Shown here: positions 57,511 to 64,000 of the stretch, one piece after another
How the letters are laid out: every line of letters starts with the position of its first letter
Position numbering within the stretch: position 1 is the stretch's first letter
Assembly: GCA_030538185.1 (NCBI GenBank)
Contig: JAUNUK010000003.1
Span: 236,125 to 300,124 of the forward strand
Direction of reading: 5' to 3'
Source: Actinomycetaceae bacterium
Lineage (GTDB): Bacteria > Actinomycetota > Actinomycetes > Actinomycetales > Actinomycetaceae
DNA: 64,000 nucleotides
Position numbers and translations under genes: made by a program
The notes under the pieces: model-generated
Told to the model about the DNA's origin: nothing
What the model saw: only the letters and a program-made list of their open reading frames with translations
Databases searched by the model: none

Positions 57511-57803
57511 GCCTGCTGCTCGACAGCGGTGGCTTCCAAGCGTTTCCGCAAAATACTTATTAAGCCCTCTGCGTACCTCATGCCTTGAGACACATAAAGC
57601 TCCTGCCGCATAACCGTATCCGCAATATCTAGAAGGTCCGCGTCAATTACTGCATCGCACTCAACCGCAGCCTGCAACGCATCCACACAGATATAAAAAT
57701 AATCACATGGTGGGATAAGGTCATCAGGAAGCCTGACCCAATGCCCCTTCAATGTTGGCTCAACAGCCTTTACCAAGGCATCGGCTACATCCCACATCTC
57801 CAT
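57507..57803 (-). CDS. Small paralogous protein 4, immunity-like (diverged)
   Basis: 98 residues. PPCDYFYICVDALQAAVECDA followed by VIDADLLDIADTVMRQELYV matches the helix pattern of the three genes at 55.9-57.1 kb, but more weakly. There is no clear ribosome-binding site; a second ATG two codons later is possible. It lies between the broken HTH gene and tadA. Confidence 0.55.
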   Translation of the reverse strand: MEMWDVADALVKAVEPTLKGHWVRLPDDLIPPCDYFYICVDALQAAVECDAVIDADLLDIADTVMRQELYVSQGMRYAEGLISILRKRLEATAVEQQA

Positions 57804-57854
57804 ACTGTTACTTTATGGACTTCTCTGCAAGAACGTGCACCGTCACAGTGGCAA

Positions 57855-58331
57855 TTACCGGAGGGCTGCGAAGAAATCCTGCAATAAGCCGCCGCAGCGC
57901 ATCTCATCGATACCGCCGACGACCTCTACTTGGTGGTTCTGCCTCACATCTCGCACGACATCCCTGACGGACCCACAGGCCCCAGCCTTTACGTCCCAGG
58001 CTCCAAAAACCACACGCCTCACGCGCGCGGCAACCAAAGCCCCCGCACACATGAGGCAAGGCTCCAAAGTCACCACCAGAGTGCAATCATCCAGCCTCCA
58101 ACGCCCCAACACCCGCGCAGCCTCACGCAGAGCCACAACCTCAGCATGTGCGCTCGGATCAAAATCAGGACCACATTCACGGCTGTTTCGCCCTCGGCCG
58201 ATAATCTGTCCTTGCCCGTCCAGGACGACTGCTCCCACGGGGACGTCCCCGGAAACCTCCCAAGCCTCGCGCGCCAGCAGATACGCCTCATCCAATGCGG
58301 GGGCAAACTGGGCGAAACGCGGATCATTCAC
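57855..58331 (-). CDS. tadA: tRNA adenosine(34) deaminase
   Basis: 158 residues. Zinc deaminase motifs are SAHAEVVALREAARVL (H-A-E) and TLEPCLMCAGALVAARV (PCxxC), with VPVGAVVLDGQGQIIGRGRN before them. It makes inosine at the wobble base of tRNA-Arg(ACG), and that tRNA is at 63.1 kb in the window. Single gene, divergent from upp. Confidence 0.93.
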   Translation of the reverse strand: MNDPRFAQFAPALDEAYLLAREAWEVSGDVPVGAVVLDGQGQIIGRGRNSRECGPDFDPSAHAEVVALREAARVLGRWRLDDCTLVVTLEPCLMCAGALVAARVRRVVFGAWDVKAGACGSVRDVVRDVRQNHQVEVVGGIDEMRCGGLLQDFFAALR

Positions 58332-58387
58332 ACGCCCATTGTGTCACCCGCAAGCACCACCCACCCCATCTGGAGTACCTTTAACTC

Positions 58388-59026
58388 ATGCAGCTACACG
58401 TCGCCGATCATCCGCTAATCGCCCACAAACTGACTGTCCTTCGCGACAAGCAAACGCCGTCGCCCGTGTTTCGGCAGCTCGCCGACGAGTTGGTGACCCT
58501 GCTGGCCTACGAGGCCACCCGCAATATTCGCGTCGTCTCGCGCGAAATCGAAACGCCGGTCTGCCCCACCGTAGGCGTACACATTGCCGAGCCTCGCCCT
58601 ATTGTCGTACCGATTTTGCGCGCCGGCCTGGGCATGTTGGACGGCTTGACGCGCCTACTTCCTTCCGCCGAGGTCGGCTTCCTTGGGATGCGGCGCGACG
58701 ATGAAACCCTGGCAATCGAAACCTACGCCAACCGCCTGCCTGATGACCTCTCTGGGCGCCAATGCTTCGTCACCGACCCCATGCTGGCCACGGGACACAC
58801 CCTGATCGCAGCCATTGAGTTCCTGCTAGAAAAGGGAGCATCAGACGTCACCTGCATCTGCTTACTGGCTGCTCCCGAGGGCGTCAAGGCACTTGATGAA
58901 GCTGTGGGGCAGCGCGCAAACGTCAATATCTTTGTCGCGGCAGTGGATGAACGCCTCAACGAACATGCCTACATTGTGCCTGGCCTGGGGGACGCAGGCG
59001 ACCGTCTATATGGAATCGTCGACTAA
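58388..59026 (+). CDS. upp: Uracil phosphoribosyltransferase
   Basis: 212 residues. [19 protein letters not shown], the PRPP loop [14 protein letters not shown] and the C-terminal [15 protein letters not shown] are diagnostic. It makes UMP from uracil and PRPP. There is no clear ribosome-binding site, so translation may be leaderless. A bidirectional terminator follows. Confidence 0.96.
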   Translation: MQLHVADHPLIAHKLTVLRDKQTPSPVFRQLADELVTLLAYEATRNIRVVSREIETPVCPTVGVHIAEPRPIVVPILRAGLGMLDGLTRLLPSAEVGFLGMRRDDETLAIETYANRLPDDLSGRQCFVTDPMLATGHTLIAAIEFLLEKGASDVTCICLLAAPEGVKALDEAVGQRANVNIFVAAVDERLNEHAYIVPGLGDAGDRLYGIVD

Positions 59027-59081
59027 CAGAGCCTCTTTTAGTCAACTACGTCAACCTGACACCTCGATGACGTCTTACAGC

Positions 59082-59119
59082 AAAAGTGGCGGTTCACCAA
59101 TAGGTAAACCGCCACTTTT
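59082..59119. terminator. Bidirectional terminator between upp and metQ
   Basis: Perfect 13-base stem AAAAGTGGCGGTT (59082-59094) with AACCGCCACTTTT (59107-59119) and a 12-base loop; A and T runs on both sides serve both converging genes. Confidence 0.85.
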
Positions 59120-59186
59120 AAGTCTGAACTTCAACTAAAGAAGTCAATCACGTCAACCTCAAAAGCCTGCGTGCCCAGAGAATAGC

Positions 59187-60050
59187 CTAGAAGGCTGGGA
59201 TAACAGACTTGTCAGCCCAGGTCTCTTCGATGTAGGACTTGGTCTTAGCGCTGTGAAGTAGCTCATCCAGCTTCTTCACTCCCTCGGAGGCATCCCCCTT
59301 GCGCCACACCAAAACGTTGACTGAAGGGTTGTTGTCTGCCGATTCGACAGCCAAGGCATCGGCAGGAGACAAGCCGCCTTCCTGGGCAAAGTTGCCGTTG
59401 ATGACGGCAATGTCGACGTCCTGCAAGGCGCGAACAAGCATGGGGCCATCAACCTCTAGGAACTCAAAATTCTTCGGGTTGGCACTGGCATCTGCCTTCA
59501 GGTTTACAACGCTGGCCTCAACACCGCTGGGCAGTGTTATAAAGTCGTTGTCTGCCAAGAGCTTCAAGGCGCGGCCTTGGTTAGTGACATCTTGAATAAC
59601 ACCAATCTTGGCCCCTTCTTTCACATCAGCCAAGGACTTGAGATTGGATGAATAGATGGCAAGAGGCTCCAGGTGGATTCCTTCTCCGGCCTCGAATTCA
59701 AAGCCACGGGATTCTGATTCGCTCTCAAGGTAAGGAACGGTTTGGAAGAAGTTGGCGTCCAACTCCTTGGCCTGAAGTGCCTCATTGGGTTTCACATAGT
59801 CAGTGAACTCGACAATCTTTAAAGTGATGCCAGCCTCTGCCGCAGCACCGGTGTCCTCCAGATGCTTGAGGATCTTGGCATGTGGTGAAGGGGAAGCTCC
59901 CACAACGACCTCTACCAGGTCAGATGATGCCCCATTGGCGGCATCGGTTTCTGTTTTCTTATCAGCGGTTGACGAGCAACCGGCCAAGCCAACACCAAAA
60001 GCCGCGACGGCAAGGCCCGCAGCAATACGGCGAGTAATAGACGATTTCAT
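59187..60050 (-). CDS. metQ: Methionine-binding lipoprotein of the MetNIQ transporter
   Basis: 287 residues from ATG 60050 (AAAGGT upstream). Signal peptide with lipobox GLAGC (cysteine near residue 25) followed by an S/T/E linker. VVGASPSPHAKILKHLEDTG and LQAKELDANFFQTVPYLESE are typical of the NlpA/MetQ family. It binds D- or L-methionine outside the membrane. Third gene of the operon behind the SAM riboswitch. Confidence 0.92.
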   Translation of the reverse strand: MKSSITRRIAAGLAVAAFGVGLAGCSSTADKKTETDAANGASSDLVEVVVGASPSPHAKILKHLEDTGAAAEAGITLKIVEFTDYVKPNEALQAKELDANFFQTVPYLESESESRGFEFEAGEGIHLEPLAIYSSNLKSLADVKEGAKIGVIQDVTNQGRALKLLADNDFITLPSGVEASVVNLKADASANPKNFEFLEVDGPMLVRALQDVDIAVINGNFAQEGGLSPADALAVESADNNPSVNVLVWRKGDASEGVKKLDELLHSAKTKSYIEETWADKSVIPAF

Positions 60051-60177
60051 GGTTGTACCTTTCATGTGTGTTGTGGCCCCTAAACGAGCCTAAAACTGGT
60101 TTGCATAAATGCAGGTCATAAAGATTAGGGTCCGCAAAGACATAAAAATGATGTCTTGTGAGTACTCCGGCCGGCGG

Positions 60178-60981
60178 TTAGCGGTGATCCACCAGCCGGC
60201 TGAGCATGTCGCCAACCATCTGGAAAACCTGGACGATCACAACGAAGAGGACAACGGCAACAAGCATGGTGTCGGACTGGTATCGGTTATAGCCGTAATT
60301 CATTGCCATCTGTCCCAACCCCCCTCCGCCTAGCGTTCCTGTAATGGCCGAATAGCCAATCAAGGTGATGATAAGTACCGTTGTGGACTGTATCAGGGCT
60401 GGGAGGACTTCGCGAACCTGAACACCCCACATGATTTGGGCACGACGTGCACCCATCATCTTTGCGGCCTCGATTTTTCCTTCGTCAACGCTGAGGATAT
60501 TTGTTTCTACCAGGCGGGCAAAGAAAGGAACTGCACCTATCACCAGGGGAACACAAGCGGCTTTCCACCCCAGGGACGTCCCGGTCACCAAACGAGTAAA
60601 CGGAGCAATCCAAATCACCAAAATAATGAAAGGAAAAGAACGTACGACGTTCACGATGAAGGACACCACCTGGAAAACGGTCCTGTTTTCCAACAGACCC
60701 TTGGGACCCAAAGCCACAAGCAAGAGACCCAAAGGCAGGCCCAACAAAATAGTGAAGAACCCTGAAAGCAAGGTCGTACCCAGAGTCTGCAAGGTCGCAG
60801 GCAGCATCTCTCTAGTAATCGCAGGGTTATCCCCCCAAGTCGGATCACCGGGCCCAGTCGGCAAAGGGTGTCCGGCCTGCGCAGAAGCCAAAGCCAGGTT
60901 ATCCATGGCAGTTTGCCACAACTGGGCCAACACATTCCCGGAATCAGCCAATGAGCCCACAATATGCGCTACATAACTCAT
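60178..60981 (-). CDS. metI: Methionine ABC transporter permease MetI
   Basis: 267 residues; the family usually has about 220, and the extra 50 are at the N-terminus before the first helix (ALASAQAGHPLPTGPGD). The permease core has TLQTLGTTLLSGFFTILLGLPLG and the coupling loop EGKIEAAKMMGARRAQIMWG (EAA motif). Five or six helices. Start overlaps the metN stop by 4 bases; 127 bases separate it from metQ. Confidence 0.92.
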   Translation of the reverse strand: MSYVAHIVGSLADSGNVLAQLWQTAMDNLALASAQAGHPLPTGPGDPTWGDNPAITREMLPATLQTLGTTLLSGFFTILLGLPLGLLLVALGPKGLLENRTVFQVVSFIVNVVRSFPFIILVIWIAPFTRLVTGTSLGWKAACVPLVIGAVPFFARLVETNILSVDEGKIEAAKMMGARRAQIMWGVQVREVLPALIQSTTVLIITLIGYSAITGTLGGGGLGQMAMNYGYNRYQSDTMLVAVVLFVVIVQVFQMVGDMLSRLVDHR

Positions 60982-61988
60982 GACCTCACCTCCGTAATCA
61001 AACCTTTTGACAACAAAGTTTGATTGACGTGGTTAACCAAATCGGTAGGAACCGCTAAGACCAATCGTCCAACCTGGGTCGAGCCCACTGTCTCGAAGGT
61101 GCCTCCAGCAATATCCGCCCCCACCGAGGCCGCCAATCCCATTACCTCAGAACCCGTTGGCTTACCAGGTGAAGATGTAAAAGCCACGTCAATCAACACG
61201 GTTGTACGCCCATCCAAAACCGGGGCAACGTCCACGACAGGAGGCGGAATCAACTCGCGTGACAACACCGAATGAGGATTCATTAAAATATCCTCAACCC
61301 GCCCAGTTTCAACGATACGTCCGTTTTCCAACAAGGTCACCGAGTCACAAACCTCACGCACAACCGACATCTCGTGGGTAATGATAATGATCGTCACACC
61401 AAGGCGGTCACGCACATCGCGCAGCAGATGCAACACCTGTCCAGTTGTCTCCGTGTCCAAAGCCGAAGTCGGTTCATCACACAAAATAACCGCAGGCTCA
61501 TCTGCCAAAGCCCTGGCAATACCGATGCGTTGTCTTTGCCCACCAGACAGCTGCGAAGGGTATGACGAGCCCCTGTCACCCAAACCCACCAGCGTCAAAA
61601 GCTCTTGTACGCGGTCATGACGCGCACCTTTAGGCACACCAGCCAAATACAGCGGATAAGCGATATTCCCCGCCGCTGTCCGCGAATCCAACAGGTTCGC
61701 AGTCTGGAAAACCATGCCAATTTTACGTCTGGCTAAGCGAAGGTCCTTGGAGCCAAGAGCAGTTAAATCCTGTCCATCAACGGTAATCGTCCCTGACGTC
61801 GGTTTTTCCAAGGCCGTCAGGCACCGAATCAATGTCGATTTACCAGCCCCCGACTGTCCCACAATCCCGTGAATCGAGCCCTTGGCAACCTGCATGGAAA
61901 TGCCGTCAAGCGCCACAACCTTGCCACCAGCAGCAGCTTTCCCCAGGTACTCTTTACGCACATCGCGCAGTTCAATCATTGACTGCAT
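60978..61988 (-). CDS. metN: Methionine ABC transporter ATPase MetN
   Basis: 336 residues. Walker A GQSGAGKSTLIRC, signature LSGGQRQRIGIARALADEP, Walker B VILCDEPTSALD. The C-terminal 80 residues are the NIL domain, which binds methionine and shuts transport. AAGGAGG is 6 bases before the ATG and immediately after the P1 helix of the SAM riboswitch. Confidence 0.93.
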   Translation of the reverse strand: MQSMIELRDVRKEYLGKAAAGGKVVALDGISMQVAKGSIHGIVGQSGAGKSTLIRCLTALEKPTSGTITVDGQDLTALGSKDLRLARRKIGMVFQTANLLDSRTAAGNIAYPLYLAGVPKGARHDRVQELLTLVGLGDRGSSYPSQLSGGQRQRIGIARALADEPAVILCDEPTSALDTETTGQVLHLLRDVRDRLGVTIIIITHEMSVVREVCDSVTLLENGRIVETGRVEDILMNPHSVLSRELIPPPVVDVAPVLDGRTTVLIDVAFTSSPGKPTGSEVMGLAASVGADIAGGTFETVGSTQVGRLVLAVPTDLVNHVNQTLLSKGLITEVRS

Positions 61989-62003
61989 GTGTGCCTCCTT
62001 CTT

Positions 62004-62087
62004 CCATCGGTCCTGGCGGAAGCACCTGCCCTTCGAGGGTGGTTGCTGCAGCGTCGCGGAGCCAGGTCTCTCAGCTGCTCGTGATGG
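62004..62087 (-). promoter_or_regulatory. SAM-I (S-box) riboswitch upstream of metNIQ
   Basis: On the minus strand P1 is CCATC (62083-62087) paired with GATGG (62004-62008). Between them are GCTGAGAGACCTGGCTC and GCTGCAGCAACCACC with CAGGTGCTTCCGCCAGGACC, the S-box core. The 3' half of P1 lies next to the AAGGAGG of metN, so SAM binding probably hides the ribosome-binding site. This fits the known use of SAM to limit methionine uptake. Confidence 0.82.
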
Positions 62088-62233
62088 TCGACCCTATTTT
62101 AGGCCGAAATCCACGAATAGACGAATCCCTACTATTTCTTCTCTCGAAACTGCACCGTCCAGCATTTCCGTGTGTTTCGTGGCCCGCGCCAACCGGATTC
62201 ACCCCTTTCTGTTGGCTATTAACCCTTCGCCCT

Positions 62234-62269
62234 CGGTAGGCTTGAAACCTGAAGCAAAGGAGCCTACCG
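62234..62269 (+). promoter_or_regulatory. Hairpin overlapping the start of the 251-residue membrane protein gene
   Basis: CGGTAGGCT (62234-62242) pairs with AGCCTACCG (62261-62269). The AAAGGAG ribosome-binding site lies in the loop and 3' arm, so folding could control translation. The word CGCCCTCGG (62228-62236) overlaps the 5' arm. Confidence 0.5.
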
Positions 62270-63024
62270 TGACCGATTCTCCGCGTATCGATCCTCACCT
62301 TTTTGATGGGATGAACCGTGTACAGTCCCCAAACAACCCCGGCGAAGATCGCCTAGCCCGCCGTGTGGCCAGGTTTTTTACCAGATTTTTTGGGCCAGAG
62401 GGTGAGTCCAAACGCATGGCTGTGGCCTTCAGCGCGGCAATCGGCGTGGGAACCACTGTTTGGTATGCGCTGCCGGATTATGTGTCCTCCCGCAAGGGCA
62501 GAACCTGGATCAAGAGCGGCCTTATTTTCGGCCTTCTTGCCTCGGTCGGCGCCTTGGCAGTTCGTGGCCTGCACCAAGTTTATGAAGCCTCAAAACCCCC
62601 TTTGACGACAGATTCTTCTATTGACTCCGGTCACGATGCGGTGGATTGGCAATCTGTTGAGGACACCTCCATGGAAGCCAGTGGCACCACTTCTCTGCGT
62701 TCAACAACTTTGGTGAACTCGATCACTTCTAGCTCCATCGGCGTTTCCGAGGGCGAACACTTGTTCCTCGACGGCGAGTGCGACTGCGAGGATTGTGACT
62801 CTGAAGACTCCCAACCGATGCCTCCCGCAGTGTTCCTTCCCCTTCTTGCCGGCTTCATCGCTGCGTCAGTGGCAGCAACTGTCGTCATAGAAAAGTGGTT
62901 GTTCCGTCGTGGCGAACGCCGACGTCTGGCGGGAGTAAAGCACGCCCACCTGCGTCAAGCCCTGCCTTTGGGCCTGCTTGGCGCCCTCGCGGCCTATATC
63001 GATCCGCCCACGCTTGAGGAATGA
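62269..63024 (+). CDS. Unknown membrane protein with an acidic cysteine patch
   Basis: 251 residues from GTG 62269 (MTDSPRIDPHLFDGM). Hydrophobic segments lie at about 50-66, 87-106 and 183-205, with a short one near the C-terminus. Between the second and third is GVSEGEHLFLDGECDCEDCD, a cysteine/acid patch that could bind metal. No family recognised. A terminator and tRNA-Arg follow. Confidence 0.72.
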   Translation: MTDSPRIDPHLFDGMNRVQSPNNPGEDRLARRVARFFTRFFGPEGESKRMAVAFSAAIGVGTTVWYALPDYVSSRKGRTWIKSGLIFGLLASVGALAVRGLHQVYEASKPPLTTDSSIDSGHDAVDWQSVEDTSMEASGTTSLRSTTLVNSITSSSIGVSEGEHLFLDGECDCEDCDSEDSQPMPPAVFLPLLAGFIAASVAATVVIEKWLFRRGERRRLAGVKHAHLRQALPLGLLGALAAYIDPPTLEE

Positions 63025-63041
63025 GAGGGGCAGAAATGAGT

Positions 63042-63080
63042 TTGGCCCCGGTGGCTGGATCGCAGCTTTACCGGGGCCAA
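63042..63080. terminator. Bidirectional terminator before tRNA-Arg
   Basis: Perfect 11-base stem TTGGCCCCGGT (63042-63052) with ACCGGGGCCAA (63070-63080), 17-base loop, between the membrane protein gene and the convergent tRNA-Arg. Confidence 0.72.
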
Positions 63081-63081
63081 G

Positions 63082-63154
63082 CGCGCCCGAAGGGATTCGA
63101 ACCCCCAACCTTCTGATCCGTAGTCAGATGCTCTATCCATTGAGCTACGGGCGC
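63082..63154 (-). tRNA. tRNA-Arg(ACG)
   Basis: 73 bases on the minus strand, acceptor GCGCCCG/CGGGCGC, anticodon loop CTACGGA (anticodon ACG), T loop TTCGAAT. CCA is not encoded. The A34 of this tRNA is the expected substrate of TadA, encoded at 57.9 kb. Confidence 0.95.
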
Positions 63155-63305
63155 TTCGTCCGAACAATTCGTGTAGTCCGAACCCCATTGACTTTAGTCG
63201 CTTGTATCTAAGGATGCAAAATTGTGCACCTGTGGGACAGGCCACTTGGGTCTGCGGCGCTTGTTTCGTCTGGTGGTGCGCGTCTTTACTCAGCTCTGCT
63301 CAGCT

Positions 63306-64000
63306 CTACTCGGACGCAGGATTCATCACTTGGGCCACAAAAAGGGGCCACCCTGTGTCAACCGCCCTGATGATAACCAAATATGGGCGGTCTAAAACTA
63401 GTTCATGATCGAAGGCATCCACTGGGGCACTAGTTGCCCGCATACCTATCTCTGTTACCGCGGCTGCCTTCGTGCCGTCCTCGTCAATATCCAAGACGAC
63501 TTGTTGGCTAATCTGCCCAATAACCAGAGTGTCAGCCTTGCTCATGCCCGAGAAGTCTGCCTCATCTGACATGGCAATACCCGCGCCCATCTTCTCCAAA
63601 AGTGGAATCAAATCGGTCTGAGTTTTTAGTGAGATTTTTGGCACGGTTATTTTCACAAGTTCTTTCGACTCCCCTGTGCGCTGCGAAACAGCCTGGGCAT
63701 TGAGCTCGCTCAATATGTCGTCAGTAATTTCGTTCGGCGCGCTCCCGCGAGGCGGCAAAATGAACTGCGCTGTAAACCCTTGCGTATAAGGCACTTCTGC
63801 CATCGCCCAACCTTCCGCCTGCGCATAAGGCAAGGCATCGGTTTTACGCATCATGTCAACCTCGACTGCACCCCCATCGCTTGTATGAAATTCGCGAGGT
63901 GCGGTGTCGTCTTTTTCGAAAGGTGTTAGCCAGGCTGCCGCCAAAACAATAGCGTTTTGCAAGACCAGACGGTTATCCGGGTTAGCTTCGATCGCTGATT
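63306..64000 (-). CDS. Serpin (serine protease inhibitor), C-terminal part (runs off right edge)
   Basis: About 231 residues are visible with the start beyond the window. NRLVLQNAIVLAAAWLTPF (helix F region), the hinge DEDGTKAAAVTEIGMRATSA with small residues as in inhibitory serpins, and the end LVLDRPYLVIIRAVDTGWPLFVAQVMNP are serpin landmarks. Serpins trap proteases by reactive-loop insertion; the P1 residue is not assignable. Bacterial serpins are scattered and often exported, but the signal peptide is not visible here. Confidence 0.9.
   Translation of the reverse strand, partial: SAIEANPDNRLVLQNAIVLAAAWLTPFEKDDTAPREFHTSDGGAVEVDMMRKTDALPYAQAEGWAMAEVPYTQGFTAQFILPPRGSAPNEITDDILSELNAQAVSQRTGESKELVKITVPKISLKTQTDLIPLLEKMGAGIAMSDEADFSGMSKADTLVIGQISQQVVLDIDEDGTKAAAVTEIGMRATSAPVDAFDHELVLDRPYLVIIRAVDTGWPLFVAQVMNPASE

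Overview
The window looks like chromosomal DNA of a low-to-medium G+C actinobacterium, probably of the Actinomycetaceae. The clues are the gene types (DUF4921 GalT-like protein, DUF4235, LytR C-terminal-domain protein, heterodisulfide-reductase-like Fe-S oxidoreductase with a cytochrome b domain, Mrp antiporter operon), frequent GTG/TTG starts, a small bacterial-type SRP RNA beside dnaX, and roughly half G+C. A methyl-accepting chemotaxis protein hints at a motile relative such as Mobiluncus, but I cannot name the species. Nothing looks like a prophage, an IS transposase or a CRISPR array.

Layout. 1-4.1 kb: end of hemL, a DUF1778/GNAT toxin-antitoxin pair flanked by two copies of the hemL 3' end, a frameshifted aldo/keto reductase, an RsmC-like methylase and a VapBC-like pair. 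4.1-9.3 kb: a heterodimeric ABC exporter, a prepilin peptidase and an unexplained 0.5-kb gap. 9.3-14.2 kb: glycine cleavage genes gcvP-gcvT-gcvH and a small BrnT-like toxin/antitoxin pair. 14.4-18.8 kb: a two-component system with a secreted duplicated helical protein, a GNAT acetyltransferase and an unknown membrane-anchored protein. 18.8-31.6 kb: GalT-like protein, DUF4235 protein, the complete Mrp Na+/H+ antiporter (A/B fusion, C, D, E, F, G, all joined by short stop/start overlaps), a divergent membrane Fe-S oxidoreductase, and dcd with an unknown partner. 31.7-34.3 kb: tRNA-Gly followed by a patch of repeats and hairpins, a DUF5692 membrane protein, and an exonuclease-BRCT protein; this looks like an accessory island. 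34.4-47.8 kb: SAM methyltransferase, acyl-CoA synthetase and TetR regulator, an LRV-type membrane protein, thioredoxin, asd-lysC, an ABC transporter, recR-dnaX and the SRP RNA. 47.9-55.6 kb: chemoreceptor, tRNA-Ser, LytR_C protein, NCS2 permease, small membrane proteins and a YeiH family exporter. 55.7-58.4 kb: tRNA-Ser followed by an array of four small related genes plus a broken HTH gene. 57.9-64 kb: tadA, upp, metNIQ under a SAM-I riboswitch, an unknown membrane protein, tRNA-Arg and a truncated serpin.

How the parts fit. The recognisable core pathways are one-carbon/glycine metabolism (gcvPTH), aspartate-family amino acids (lysC-asd), methionine uptake controlled by SAM, pyrimidine salvage (upp, NCS2 permease, dcd), DNA repair/replication (dnaX-recR) and cation homeostasis (Mrp). 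Accessory DNA is concentrated at tRNA genes and at small toxin-antitoxin loci.

The most unusual genome-scale signal is a 9-base word, CGCCCTCGG (reverse CCGAGGGCG). I counted 29 exact copies by eye, 13 in one orientation and 16 in the other, in all reading frames and in gaps between genes. About one would be expected by chance. The density resembles DNA uptake sequences of Neisseria and Haemophilus, and I know of no such system described in Actinobacteria. The other candidate for something new is the array of related small genes with duplicated 3' hairpins downstream of tRNA-Ser.
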